From assembly GCA_029207755.1 (NCBI GenBank), contig JARCOQ010000005.1, forward strand, positions 56,419,449 to 56,483,448: a stretch of 64,000 bases of DNA, in the 5' to 3' direction. Source of the DNA: Chamaea fasciata. Its lineage: Eukaryota > Chordata > Aves > Passeriformes > Sylviidae. The notes under the pieces were generated by a model that saw only the letters and a program-made list of their open reading frames with translations, searched no databases and had not been told where the DNA came from. The position numbers and the translations under genes are program-made. Shown in pieces: positions 49,631 to 60,760 of this stretch; position 1 is the stretch's first letter, and each line of letters opens with the position of its first letter.

Positions 49631-52273
49631 CTCTGTGACAATGCTATATATTTCTGTGGAGCTGATTGCATTATTAGAAGCAGTGGTTTACAACTTCAGC
49701 CAGGGAACGAGTGAGACACAGATGAAATTTCAGTTTTTCTTTGCAGCATTCCTAGCAATATCAAAAAAGCTTGAGAGAGTGATGTACATCCAAGCCTATG
49801 TATTGTGTAAAAACACATTATTTTGTGTATGAATGTTTTATTCAGAAGGCAGAAGTAGAGAACTTACTGCTTGAATAAGGAGTGAATACTCCAATAGAAA
49901 GTATTGTTAGTAGAAAGTATTGTTCTGTCAGGATTGTGTTTGTGATATGGGAAAGGTCTAGGTTTTGAAGTAGTTCTATGCTTGGAGATTCCCAGGGAGA
50001 TCTGCCAGACAGTGCAGTCTTCACTCCCTTGGTGCAGCCCAGGAGCCTTCTCAGAGGAGACTGCACCAGAGTCCAGGACTCCAAGTTCTGGATGGCCAAG
50101 TGGTCATGAGAAAGGCAGGGACACAGCCATAAGAATTCAAGCTATGTGGATCTTTGATGGGAAAAGCAGTCATTTGAATCAGTAGATCTGTTTTTTCCCT
50201 TTTCTCCTCTGTCCCACTACCCCTGCCTCACCCCTTTCAGTGTAGGTTTTCTTATAGCTCTTTTTTTTATTATTATTTTGTCATGTTTCTATGGCCTGAT
50301 AAGTAATACCCACTGTAAAGATAGCTTTTGTGAGGTAAATGCCTGTCCAAAGGGAACCAGATGAAATCAGCAGCACATTTCACAAAGGAAAAGCCAGATA
50401 GATGACTGGTAAATGCTAACAAATTTTGATCAGCTCTTGAATAGAGAAGAAACTCTAAATTGGAGGTGAATGTTTTATTAAATAGAACTTTTTTTTTTTT
50501 TTTTTGTGGTCTCACTTTCTTTACATCCATTCTTTGCTTCAGCCCCAGACTGTGGAATGGACCTCCAAAATGGGACGTGTCATCCCGTAGTGTTGAGACT
50601 AGGTGGAAACTGGTGTTGTTGTTCGTTATGACAGATTGGTTTGGGGATTTAAGGATGAAGGAATAAAATGACCAGCTGCTTGCATGAAAGGAAGGTGCAG
50701 TCCCTGTCTCATTAACAAAAAAATTAAAAATTTGTTTATTTATTGCAATTATTTACAGACTGCCAATTCACTGCCATACTTTAATTTTTATTCTCTACGC
50801 ACACAGCCGCCCACCCTACTGCAAATATGTTATAGAAAAGCTGCAAATTACAGGATGTCTAATTAGAAAGCTTTGAGGAAAAGATGACAAAGAATCATTC
50901 ACCATGGAGACAGAACTTGCTTGCTGGTTTATAGCCAGCTAAACAATGCTGGAGACTCTGATAAGCTATTCCTGGGGAGAGTGGGAGTTAGCCTGTGTGA
51001 AAAGCAGGGAACTGGTATGCAGTATGTTATAGAAGAGTAAAGCCCTCTTCTCTTCTAGAGGGACCAGTGACAAGGATACACGAATACAGTGGTAAATAAA
51101 CTGGCTGCATCTTAAATCTGTTTCATAAGCTGATGTAGTGCCTGATTCAGACCTCTTAATACAGCAGAACCCCCATGCTGCTTTCAGTGATTGTTGTTAA
51201 GTCACAAGCAAAACAAATCTATGGTTTCTCTCTAGACCTGGTCGTTAGAGGTGATCTGGAGACTTAAATGTCTGAATGTAGCTTAAAGGAGTAACAGATT
51301 TATACAGTGCACAGATTAGGGGGATTTTTAACTTCAGCTGCGAAATCCAACTGTTTGTTCTTAATTTGTATTCTCTCAGCCCTGTGGAATTGGCCAGAAA
51401 AAAGATATTTGGTTCAGGGCTATTTTTACATGTGAGATGTTTGTCACTAGTGGTAAATTTGGCGTGATAGGCAGCCTCTGTGTAAGGGTGTCTGGGGACA
51501 AGAAAAGCAGAAAGTGCAGCAGATGAAAACTGAGGTGCACTGTCAAGAGTGATCTGTTATTACATGTAGAGAAATTGCGTGGTGCATGACTGGATGGTGC
51601 ACGTAACATAAGCTTCTCTATCCGTTCCACAGCTATTCTGAATGTTTCAGACTGTCTTTAGCAGAAGAGCTTCCAAATTCTTTCATATTCCTTGCATTTC
51701 AAGAGCTATGTAGTGAATCCTGTTCACATCTTTGTGAGCTGTGGGCATGCATGTTGTCGTCACCACGGGATGTCACACGTGACAGCGTTACACCCATCAC
51801 AGCATCACATCAGCTCTGCACATGAGGTGTCAGATCCACCACAGCACTGTGCCAGGAGTGCTTTCCTCAGAGGCAAGGGAGGCAAGGCACTTTAACTTCC
51901 AGTTTGGTTTAGGCCATGTTCAAGCTAGTGACCAATCTGACCAACCAAGACCAGCCTTGGTGCCAAAACCCCTTAATCAACCAACCAACCAAACAAAAAA
52001 TATATCAATCTTTGTTGAGAATATATCTGCATTATTGAGAGACAGAGAAAATTTGTCAGCAAATCTGATAAAGCTCCTACTTGTGTAAACATTTGGGGGT
52101 CTAAATTTATACCTTTCTGCTCAAAGTACATGTCTGCTACTTTAGAAGTATGTTTTGATTTGCATTTGGAAGCGATCACCAAGTTTTAACTGCGATCAGA
52201 AGTCACAGGGGGTTAGTTCAAAGGATTCCTCTGAGAACAAGATGAAATTTGGGTTCTGTTTCAAATAAGGGAT
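49631..52273. other. Noncoding stretch, no gene recognised
   Basis: No exon or repeat family recognised. It contains a 17-base T tract at 50,489-50,505 and a short CCAA repeat at about 51,980. Short frames only (under 90 codons). Confidence 0.63.
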
Positions 52274-52440
52274 TGTGGTGGATTAACACCAACTGGAAAT
52301 TAAACTCTAAATAAGCCACTCCTCTTCGCCCCACCTCCTTTGGCAAGAGAGGGACAAAAGCACTCCATGGGTTGAGATATCAATTTACCGAAAGACATCA
52401 GCAACGGAATAAGAATCGCACAGTAGCAACAGCAATATTA
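52274..52440 (-). mobile_element. Partial LTR of an avian endogenous retrovirus
   Basis: Read on the minus strand, the block ends in an LTR-like terminus (inverse of TGTGGTGGATTAACACC) and is preceded by the inverse of CATGGGTTGAGATATCAA. That equals the 'atatctcaaccca' motif lying upstream of the 3' end in passerine LTRs, as also seen in the element at 43.3-43.9 kb. Spacing and order fit the last ~170 bases of an LTR. The rest (up to about 52,500) is too diverged to delimit, and no internal viral gene is seen. It belongs to a different subfamily from the 43-kb element. Confidence 0.6.
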
Positions 52441-53859
52441 ATAACAAAAGTATACATAAAGAGAAGCTGCTTCACTCACACCTTGATCACGTGGACCTCC
52501 TCATGAAAATGTGAGAGAAGTGGGATCTACATGTTTCCCAAGAAAACTTTCCTGACATGTATCATGCAGGAAAAAAAGGACATCTTCTCTTAACATACTA
52601 GGACAAAGTTGACTTTGCTTCTGGCTTTTGATGCAGAGCTGCAATTCCATCTGGTCATCAAAGGGAAGCAGTTGGCAGAGGTCACTAGGAACCTCTTAGC
52701 TGCATAACCAAAATGGGATATTTTCATTCCCACAGAAGTAAACGTGAGATAATTTATATCTGTGTGCACTGCTGAATTTTCTTAAGTTTTGGAGCTTTTG
52801 GATATTCAGAAGTCAAAATCTGCAAAAGTATGTGTGAACGGTATTTGTTGAGGCTCCTACAAGTGTTCTCACAAGCAACCTTCTCTTCCTGCACCTGTAT
52901 TCAGCAGTCCATACCTGGTTCCCACCATGCCTTCAAAATGTGATTCACTGAGATTATGCAATTTAGAGCAGCCAGTATGGGATAAGTGATCAAGTAACCT
53001 GGTCTTGAAATTAAAACTCCCCAGCTGGGGTTGCTTGTTCATAAGGAGATTGCAGAAGGGCCAAACCCAGGCCACGGTTGCTGGTGGAAGTCTCTACGTT
53101 TGCATTTTGAGTGCGGGTGGGGAAGCATTGCGTTTGACAAGGATGCCACGTTTGACATATGGCAGTATGTACATACGGAGATGGAAGATAAAAACAAAAG
53201 GAAAATGAGGGTTTAAATACAAAAAAAAATTGTTTTCAAGCAGAACTACAGTCTAAAATTTGTGAGGCAGAATTGGTGGATTTCTTCTGTGTGATTAGGC
53301 TGGCTCATCAATGGGGGTCCTGGATATTTGAAACTACAAAGCAGTAGTGGGTGATATACAAGTCCGCCAGCGCTTTTCAGTCAAGAAGTCCCTCCAGGAT
53401 AAGTGGTCATACCATCAGATCAATGGCAGCAGAGATCTGCTAAGCTGATTACGATATGAGCTTTCTTTTCAGCACCTCTTCTCTTCCTGAAAATCCTTCA
53501 GGTGTTGGCAAGGCAGAGCCTGTTTCAGCTGTGTGGGCAGGATGCTGCTCTCTCCTCAGGCCAAACCCAAACTCATCCTAGGAGGGGTGGACACTGTCAG
53601 ACAAGAGTCTCTAGGCTGAAATTTCTCCCTCCCCAAGCTCACAAAAGATTAAAAATTTGCTGTGTTTGTCCATGTTCCTGGCTGGATGTACAGTATTCTC
53701 TAGAAGAAAAACACTTGAGCCAGTAATTAAACATGTCAGCTCTTTATCCGGGAGAGTATTATATTAAATTATGTACAGTAAATATTTTTGGAAGGAAGAA
53801 TTCTAAAGAGAACTTATTGATTTATGGCAAAGGGCCAAGTTGCTGATGGGTTTGGCAGA
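52441..53859. other. Noncoding stretch, no gene recognised
   Basis: The left edge may still contain diverged LTR sequence. Small overlapping frames at 53,005-53,216 have no family resemblance. Otherwise nothing recognised. Confidence 0.6.
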
Positions 53860-54040
53860 CGTGTTCAGCATCCGGGGCCCGCCTGGGGATGGTGTGTGCT
53901 CGGGAGGCGCAGGGAGCCGGGCACATCGGCACAGAGGGAGGCGGCTCTGCGCTCCGCAGCCCTCCCTCCTTCTCGAAAGTACACAGACAAATTGTGAGCA
54001 CCCCCCGGCTTTCTGTACGCCTGTTGAATCGATAATGGCG
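53860..54040. promoter_or_regulatory. CpG-dense block, candidate regulatory element
   Basis: I count 15 CpG in about 180 bases, the densest stretch in the window. GC-rich words (GGGGCCCGCC, GAGCCGGGC) are followed by AT-richer sequence with TCGATAATGGCGATTTAGG. No TATA box, clear donor or long family-like frame accompanies it; the 68-codon frame at 53,840-54,046 simply spans it. It could be a minor promoter, an enhancer or the remnant of a CpG island. Confidence 0.45.
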
Positions 54041-56915
54041 ATTTAGGAATGCTTTATCAGCACTACTGTCTCAGCTGTTCTTGTAAATGGCAACATTAGC
54101 AGGACTACCCAGCCATAGCAAGCGAGGGTGGTGGTGAGGTGAGGGCGGAGGAAAGTGTCAGCAATATGGATGGCCTTGCCAGTACTGTCAAGGACTGCAG
54201 GTGATAAACAGGCAGCTAGAGATGTCATTTCAGCTCCCCAGGGAGGCCAGGGTCAGACATTCATCGTATCTCTTTATTCTGGGGGGAAATGCTTTATGTG
54301 AGACAATACATGGTGTACTTCTGTATGTTGCGTTCTGTGAAGACTGATGCGTGCACTTGGCTTTTTGATGTGTTTGGGCCCTCAGTGCTCCTCAGCAATG
54401 CTTTGCATCTCTGTGTACAGTCAGGTGTGCCTTTGCCATCTACAGTGTAAATAAGGAGTGATCTCAAGGGAGTTATGTTAAACTAGCAGAGAACGTCTTA
54501 GGTAACCTGAAGAGATTTCTTATTTGTAATGCCTTTCTTTGAATCCCTGGGGATTATTTGCACGTGCATGTTTTAGCAAAGGGTGCAGGACCCTTGCATG
54601 GCATGGTAGGAATTTAATGTTCCATCTGCACATGGCTGTGGCTCACACAGCGTGATGCTAACTCACAGCTATGGGATCACAACAGTGTACTACAGGTGTG
54701 TGCATGGGGGAATAGGCAGGAGTGAAAATGTAGTATTGAATAAGCATGGTGAATATGCATGTAGGATATGTCCAGGTCTGTGCTTGTAGATGCCTAAATT
54801 ATAGGTAAAAATTTGTGTGTAAAATTTTCATATTTACACTATGCTTTGTGTATCTTTACGACTTCTTGTTTTTCGAGTATAAGAATATAGTGGATTTATT
54901 GAAGAAATTATGCCTACAGGTGTATTTTTATGGTAAAATATTGAGAAATTTAAGTGTAGTTTTCTAAGGTCATTTTCTATTCTGCTGGGAAGTTGATAAT
55001 GTTTGTGATAGTTCCTCAAAGGAAGAGAAAGATCCGGTGTAGTGCGGGGTATGGCATTATGTTCTCTGCAGGGAGCCATCAGTTCATTAGTTAAAGATGG
55101 CTCTTCATTTTGCAGTATAAGGTCATTCCACGTGTAAGTGATCAAAGTCCATTTCACTCATAAAAATTTTAGTTTAAGGTGCCCACTGCCTCTCCTCAGT
55201 TGGAAAAGAGCTATCACTGGATCTTTCTGCAGCTATCACAAGGAAAATAAATTAACCAGGGCAAGGAAAGTGTTTTATATACTGCCCCTTTTGTGGTTAT
55301 CATGTGTCTCCAAGGGTGCTTTTCACTTGAAATGTTCAGAGATTTGGTGCAACGTCCTGCTGTTTTTCGCAACATTTTTTAATTTTGCCATAACTAAGGG
55401 GAAGTTTCACAAAGACAATGCTTATGAAGAGTTTGTAAGTATTGCCTGCTTGTGGTTGAAAAAAAAAATAGCAAACTAAGCTTGAAAGGTAATGAATGCA
55501 AATTTGTAGCATGTTTCACTTACACAAATAAATAATGGCTGAATATGCAATCCGTCCAAAGTTTGGATGCCCAAATATCAGTCTGCAGCAGTAAAGAAAC
55601 ATGCATGAAAATTCTGCACTTTAGAGCATAGCATGAAATTTTCATCTCATGAAGTTTGGGCTGTTGCCTTGCAGAGCATGTCCTGTTCTCCCATCTCACA
55701 GCATAGTAATGTATGGCTTACCAAGCATCTTTTTCCAAAATAATTGCTGAAATCCTTTCTGCAGTTTGATTGAACATTCTTAGATGCTGCCAAACAACCC
55801 GGATAAGATTTGCATTCCACTCTTTCACAGCACAGTAGGCGAATGAGTCTTGAGGTTGTATTTAATCTACTGACTTCACTGGAATCCTGGCAGGTTAGGC
55901 CAGCTGTGACAATTTGGCCCCAAGTCACTAATGAGAGCTCTATCTCTGGAGCTCCATCCTTGCAGCGGTCTTCTGGACACTGCTGGCACTTCTCTAATGA
56001 AAAAAAAAAATTTGGTTATGATGCAGTTAAACTCTCTTTAATTTGAAAGTGATTATAATCAGTGGAGAAAATCCTGTTAATTAGGCAATTATGTACTCTA
56101 CTTCTCTTCCAGTCTCTCTCTTTCTTCACTCTCCACCTTGTTTTCTACTTTGAAAATCAGAAGAACAGACATATTATTCTTGGCTTCTAATTCTAAATTC
56201 ATCTCCTGGGTCAACCTCATTCCAGTCAGTGCACCTCTCCTTTCAACAGCAGGATGATTTAAAACCCTCCACCATACCACTGCGATTATTTAAAAGTAAA
56301 AGGTGACAGTGTGTGTGTGTGCATTCCTGTCTTTCAGTACACCCTCTCAGGACATCTCAAGTGTCTCTTACAATAAAACCTCCCAAGGTAAATTGGCATC
56401 TGTTTCGATTATAGCTTGAGGATGCCTATGAGTGAAAGCTTTACTGACCAAACATCCAGGGCCTTGCTGTTCTGGAGGTTATTAACTGGTATGCTGGATG
56501 TCAGTCAAAATCCACCAATGTGAAAAAGTGTACCTCAGTGTAGCTGTATAGGGAAGGAATAAGGTCCTGTCAGCTCATCACAGTCCTTCTTATCCTTTGT
56601 GTTCCCTTTCATCCCACCATGGCTTTGTTTGATAATGGTTTTCTTGAGGAAACAAAGCTATGTTTTACTTTCTCTGGAAGCACCACAGTGCTTTCCCAAA
56701 CCTGAAAACCCATGCTAGCTCTGGGGTTGTCTGTCTTTAATGCTGTAAATGTAACTAAGGGCTTCATGCAGTGGTGGCCTCTGGGCTAAGGAAATATTGG
56801 CTTTTTAAAAGCTTTTCCAAAATACTGTTGCAGTCTCTGCCATGAGGGTTGCTTGTGAAACAGAGACCAGATGGGTAATCAAAATTAGTAGTTATGCTTT
56901 TTAGGCCATCAGGGG
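54041..56915. other. Noncoding stretch, no gene recognised
   Basis: The first 200 bases look similar in texture to the preceding block and may be part of the same conserved element. The rest is AT-rich, with an 11-base A run at 56,000-56,010 and a seven-copy GT repeat at 56,309-56,321. No exon recognised. Confidence 0.6.
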
Positions 56916-57240
56916 AGTACGGAAGGGGAGATGGAAGTTTATCATCAATATAAATAGGTGCAAGGTTGGGAAGAGGGAAGGGAGTGGGGGGAGTCTGTAA
57001 TAGCTTAGCATTAAGGCTGTCAACCCTTTCCCATGCCAGAAGTGGAATGACTCATGGAAGTGGAACAGGAGTGGGTCGAGTGAGTGGAGATGGAAAGGAA
57101 GCAACGGGGAGGCAGGTGGAAGCTGAGGAAGACTACATGGAACCTGTGGAAGCAGAGTAGGAGTGGTTGTGACATGTGAAAACAAGTTTGGGAGCAGGTG
57201 GAATGAGTGGGAATGGAGCAAGAGTGGGAAGGGCCCACAG
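56916..57240 (+). repeat. Purine-rich degenerate minisatellite-like block
   Basis: The + strand is almost free of pyrimidine runs and repeats loosely related phrases: GAAGTGGAACAGGAGTGGG, GGCAGGTGGAAGC, AGCAGAGTAGGAGTGG, GAGCAGGTGGAATGAGTGGG and GGAGCAAGAGTGGG. The period is irregular, about 20-45 bases. The minus-strand 153-codon frame at 56,901-57,362, rich in leucine, proline, serine and histidine, is a by-product of this composition. Confidence 0.6.
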
Positions 57241-59139
57241 CCACCTAAAGACCACATTTGTACTTCTGAGAGTTTTCTTCTCTTTCTGGTGTTGGACAGC
57301 AGTGCCCTCTCTGGGACACATCTGAAGGCAATGAGAGCATGGAGAGAGGCAGCTGGTGGCACCTCCCAGCCTGGTGAGAGGACAGAAGACGTTTCAGAAG
57401 CATTTAAATGCTTTGCTCTCCAGCAAGGAACCAGACCTCAGGATACTGTCAGATACCACACTTCTTGGCGGCAGAGCCTCACGGCAGCATCATGTGTGGT
57501 GACAGTGTTAAAAATGTTTGTCTCAGTTTTTAGTCTCCCGCTGCCCAGGGGCGGTTCCCCGTCATGCAGATGGGTGACGCTTTGTTGGCCTGAAGTGCTC
57601 CTGACTCCCAGCAGCAACACCAGCACCTCCTGCCCACCCCTGCAACAGAAGCATTGATTGAGGGTGGGACAGCAAACAGCTTTTCCTTGGAGCCAAGGCA
57701 GACCTAGACATGTCTCCTGGTGTTAGCCCTGTCTAAAATTTGCAAGAGGCTGTGGTAGGGATTGAGAGGGCTGGTGAGTTTATAAAAGACAAAGTGAGAA
57801 GGAAGGGGTGCAGAAGCAAGGGTGCAGTTTATCCACCCTCCTCTCTTCCAGGATTCTTTCAGATTAAGCAAGATGTTGAACACCACTCAGCACAGGGTGA
57901 TATGTTTTGCATGTAGGACTAATGTTGTTCCCTTGTATTAATATTCATGAGTACCCTGTGGTAACAGATGTGTTCAGAAAATACTGAGCCATTTAACAAT
58001 TTATCTTTATGTCTCTGTAGCCTTACATAAAGCTTTTTGTCAAATGCAAAGAAATCAGAAAAATAATTGGGAGAATTTTTAGCTCCAGATAAAATATTCA
58101 GTGGAAATGGTTCATTTCTTTCTGCAAACTGATTCTTATTTTGGCTAATGCTTTCTTTCTGAGTATTGTCCAAGTAGTGTGGGACTTTTTGCTCAATGAA
58201 GGTCTCCGCTCTCCACTGTACAACTGACTTGCCCATGGATTAGGTTTTCTGGTGGTGCTTTTGCTCTTTAACCAGGTACCTGAAACATTTTAAGTAGAAG
58301 AAATGCAGAGAGAGAGTACAGAGTAACAAATTTCTCTTGTCAATTTGGATGATGTCAGTTGAGCTTCCTGGGTTTTCAAACAAGATATTTAAGGAACAAG
58401 ACAACAAAAAACAATGCAGCAATTATTAAAATTGCTCAGCAATGCAGCTCCTGCTTTTATTCATCAATCCAGTGTGGGGGCTGCTCGAGCAGCCCTCCCA
58501 CAGCGTGTCTCATGACATGTTGTGTCCAACCATCTGGGCTGGAGGCCTCTATCCCAGCCTGGCTTTCTGTTGGCATGTCTGTGTCCCAAGCTTCCCGACC
58601 CACATGCAATATGGCTGATCAGGCTGTCTGATTGAGAGACGACTGAAAAGAAAACATGTTTCTTTCTGTTGTTTTCTGAGGAAAAGCAAGTGTGGCAGGT
58701 TAGCCGCCACCCCAGTGCACAAAAGAGGAAAAAACAATCACAAAAGAGGCTGGCAGTGGAAAAGGAAGGAAGACAGCACATTTTCTTGCTTCCGTGAAAG
58801 CCGGGCTGCTTTTGACCCCTGGTTGAATTCATCTGTGTTGGAGCCGGCAGGAGGAGGATGCTTCTGCTGGGCTGCTGTTGTCATGGAGACCAGCAGAGAC
58901 AAGAGCGGCAAAAGCCTGCCGGAGACGACTTCTGAATTAAAAACAAGGTATTCCTGCTCTTCATGCTCCCAAATCCCAGTTCTCACTGGTTTCGGCTCTT
59001 CATGGGCTGTGGGTGTAGTAGCTTTGATGGGAGTAGGGGAAGCAGCTCTTTACTTATCTCAGGGAATGGTTATTTTCACACCTTTCACAACTCAACAAAA
59101 CAAATACAGCACTTTTTTTTTCTTGTCTCACACTTGGTC
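57241..59139. other. Noncoding stretch, one weak exon candidate
   Basis: No recognisable gene. The 164-codon frame at 57,163-57,657 resembles no family. The slightly CpG-enriched part at 58,700-58,950 contains an ATG in good context at 58,883 with an open run to a splice-donor-like GTATTC after 58,947 (see finding). The longest frame in the window, 199 codons at 58,715-59,314, passes through this and on through an A tract giving a lysine run, so it is unlikely to be real over its length. Confidence 0.55.
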
Positions 59140-59186
59140 AAAAAAAAAAAAAAAGAAAGAAAAAGGGAAAAAAGTAAAAATAAGGA
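59140..59186 (+). repeat. A-rich low-complexity tract
   Basis: Fifteen A at 59,140-59,154 are followed by GAAAGAAAAAGGG and further A-rich sequence. No retrocopy is recognisable on the left side, so it is classed as simple low-complexity sequence. Confidence 0.9.
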
Positions 59187-59510
59187 AGAGAGAGACTATG
59201 CAAAATTACTCTTCCCACCCCCAAAACTCTCCACTCCCCTGGAGACTGAAAGGGAAATATAGTTTTAATTTGAACTATCATTTTCAGCTCCAGTGGGTGG
59301 GTGGAGGTGGGTGAGAACTGAATTTCTAATTTCTCTCCATCAAAAATGAGTGTGTGGATGAGGAACTGACAATGTCTATTACCTGTGTCTTCTTGTCGGA
59401 TGTGTTTGGGGAAAGAGGAGGGAGGGAGGCGGAACAGGTTCATCCTTTTCTCTAGATTTCCAACTAGAAATTTTCTAGAAGTGTTCAGTTTGTTTCGGGT
59501 TGGTGTGGGG
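59187..59510. other. Noncoding stretch, no gene recognised
   Basis: Nothing recognised apart from a G-rich string (GTGGGTGGGTGGAGGTGGG) at 59,293-59,311. Confidence 0.6.
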
Positions 59511-59565
59511 TTTTTTTTTTTTTGTTTGTTTGTTTGTGTGTTTTGTTTTGTTTTGTTTTGTTTTT
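59511..59565 (+). repeat. T tract with GTTT and GTTTT microsatellite
   Basis: Thirteen T are followed by three GTTT units (59,524-59,535), a short GTGT, and five GTTTT units (59,540-59,564). It is simple sequence, probably polymorphic in length. Confidence 0.95.
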
Positions 59566-60379
59566 AACCACATGTGGTTTTTTTTCTATTTTGTGCTGTC
59601 AGAGTTAGGAGGAACTAGGAGTTGCAAAAAACCACAAAAAACAGCACAGTAATTTTCAGTGTTCTGTAAATAGGTTTTTTTATTTATTATTTGTCCATTT
59701 AGGCTTCTCTACTTTCTATGCTTACTGTTTTTCCACAGAATACTCCAGGTTTGCTCTTGGTGCTTAAATGCCATGGATGAGTGTAGAGGCCCCATTACTG
59801 ACTTGTGACCAGGGTCCCTCCAAATACCACACTCTGCCATCATTTCTTCAGCATGCAGCATCCCATAGAAAAAGACTTCTTGTCTCAGCCTTCAGCCCTC
59901 CTGAAGCTGCAATTTGCTGACAGCCAGGCCCAGCTCCACACCCACTGCTTCAGCCAAATGCTACTTCCAAACTTGCTTCACCTGTTTTGCTCTCCACAGC
60001 TGCACATCTGTGAGAGAGTATTTCAGTACCTCACTGGTAGCACACAGCATGAATGATGCATTAATACACATTGTTTAAATCATTCTGTAGGCCCTACCTC
60101 TGAAAGACCAAGGAGAGAAGAAAATTGCTGCACACGAAGGTGAAATATAGATGGTCAGAAAAAGAAGTCTTCAAAGTTTTGCTCTTTTTACCATTCCCTC
60201 AAATGACTCTAATTTTCCTCTTTCACCAGTTTTGATGGGACTAGCTCCAGCCCTAACATAATTTGGGTTGAGGAAAGATTTCCTTGATCTGTTTGAGATC
60301 TTCATTTTTGAATTCCCATTCTGCCTTTTCCTACCGACCACGAGGAATCCCAGTCCCAACCGTCTCTCAGAAGCTCTCT
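59566..60379. other. Noncoding stretch, no gene recognised
   Basis: Frames are under 85 codons and no repeat family was recognised. Confidence 0.6.
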
Positions 60380-60760
60380 GTGGCAGTTGGTGGTGGGGAG
60401 ATAATCAGGACTAATGACATTTGGTGTCTAATCCTCCCCAAGACCTTCCTCTGAGCTTCACTGTCCGGCGGCAGTGGAGAACATTTGTTATCTTCCAGGC
60501 TTGGGGCCCAAGCAGGAAATAAGTAATTTTTAAGAGACAGACATCAATTTGTTGTTGACATCTGTTCTTGTTTTAATGAGGAGAATTAGAAAGAAGGAAG
60601 CCTAGTTTGAGATGGAATTAGGTTTACCTTTTCTCCAGCAGGAGATCCCATTACAAGTCCTTCCAAAGACACTGATGAGCCTTTAGTAAAGTAAAAGGAA
60701 ATTATTGATACATCAATAATAATCCAAAGAGCGGTTAAACGCTATTCCCCTTGCCACCCC
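60380..60760. promoter_or_regulatory. Candidate conserved noncoding element with CUT-like palindrome
   Basis: Single-copy-looking sequence with several transcription-factor-like words, including GATAATC, TAATGACATT and TTTAATGAGG. A perfect 9-base inverted repeat, ATTATTGAT and ATCAATAAT separated by AC, lies at 60,701-60,720. ATTGAT is the core bound by ONECUT/CUT homeodomain proteins, and the symmetric arrangement suggests a dimer site. No frame of interest. Conservation is inferred from texture only. Confidence 0.27.

Noticed and set aside
57163..57657. 164-codon open frame
   Set aside because: It starts inside the purine-rich repeat, where stops are biased, and has no family resemblance.
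59293..59311. G-rich string as a G-quadruplex
   Set aside because: Only three runs of three G are present; the fourth would need a two-G run, so stability is doubtful.
58715..59314. 199-codon open frame, the longest in the window
   Set aside because: It runs through a 15-base A tract giving a lysine run, has no domain or homologous feel, and crosses a better splice-donor context. Only the short part near 58,883 is kept as a weak lead.
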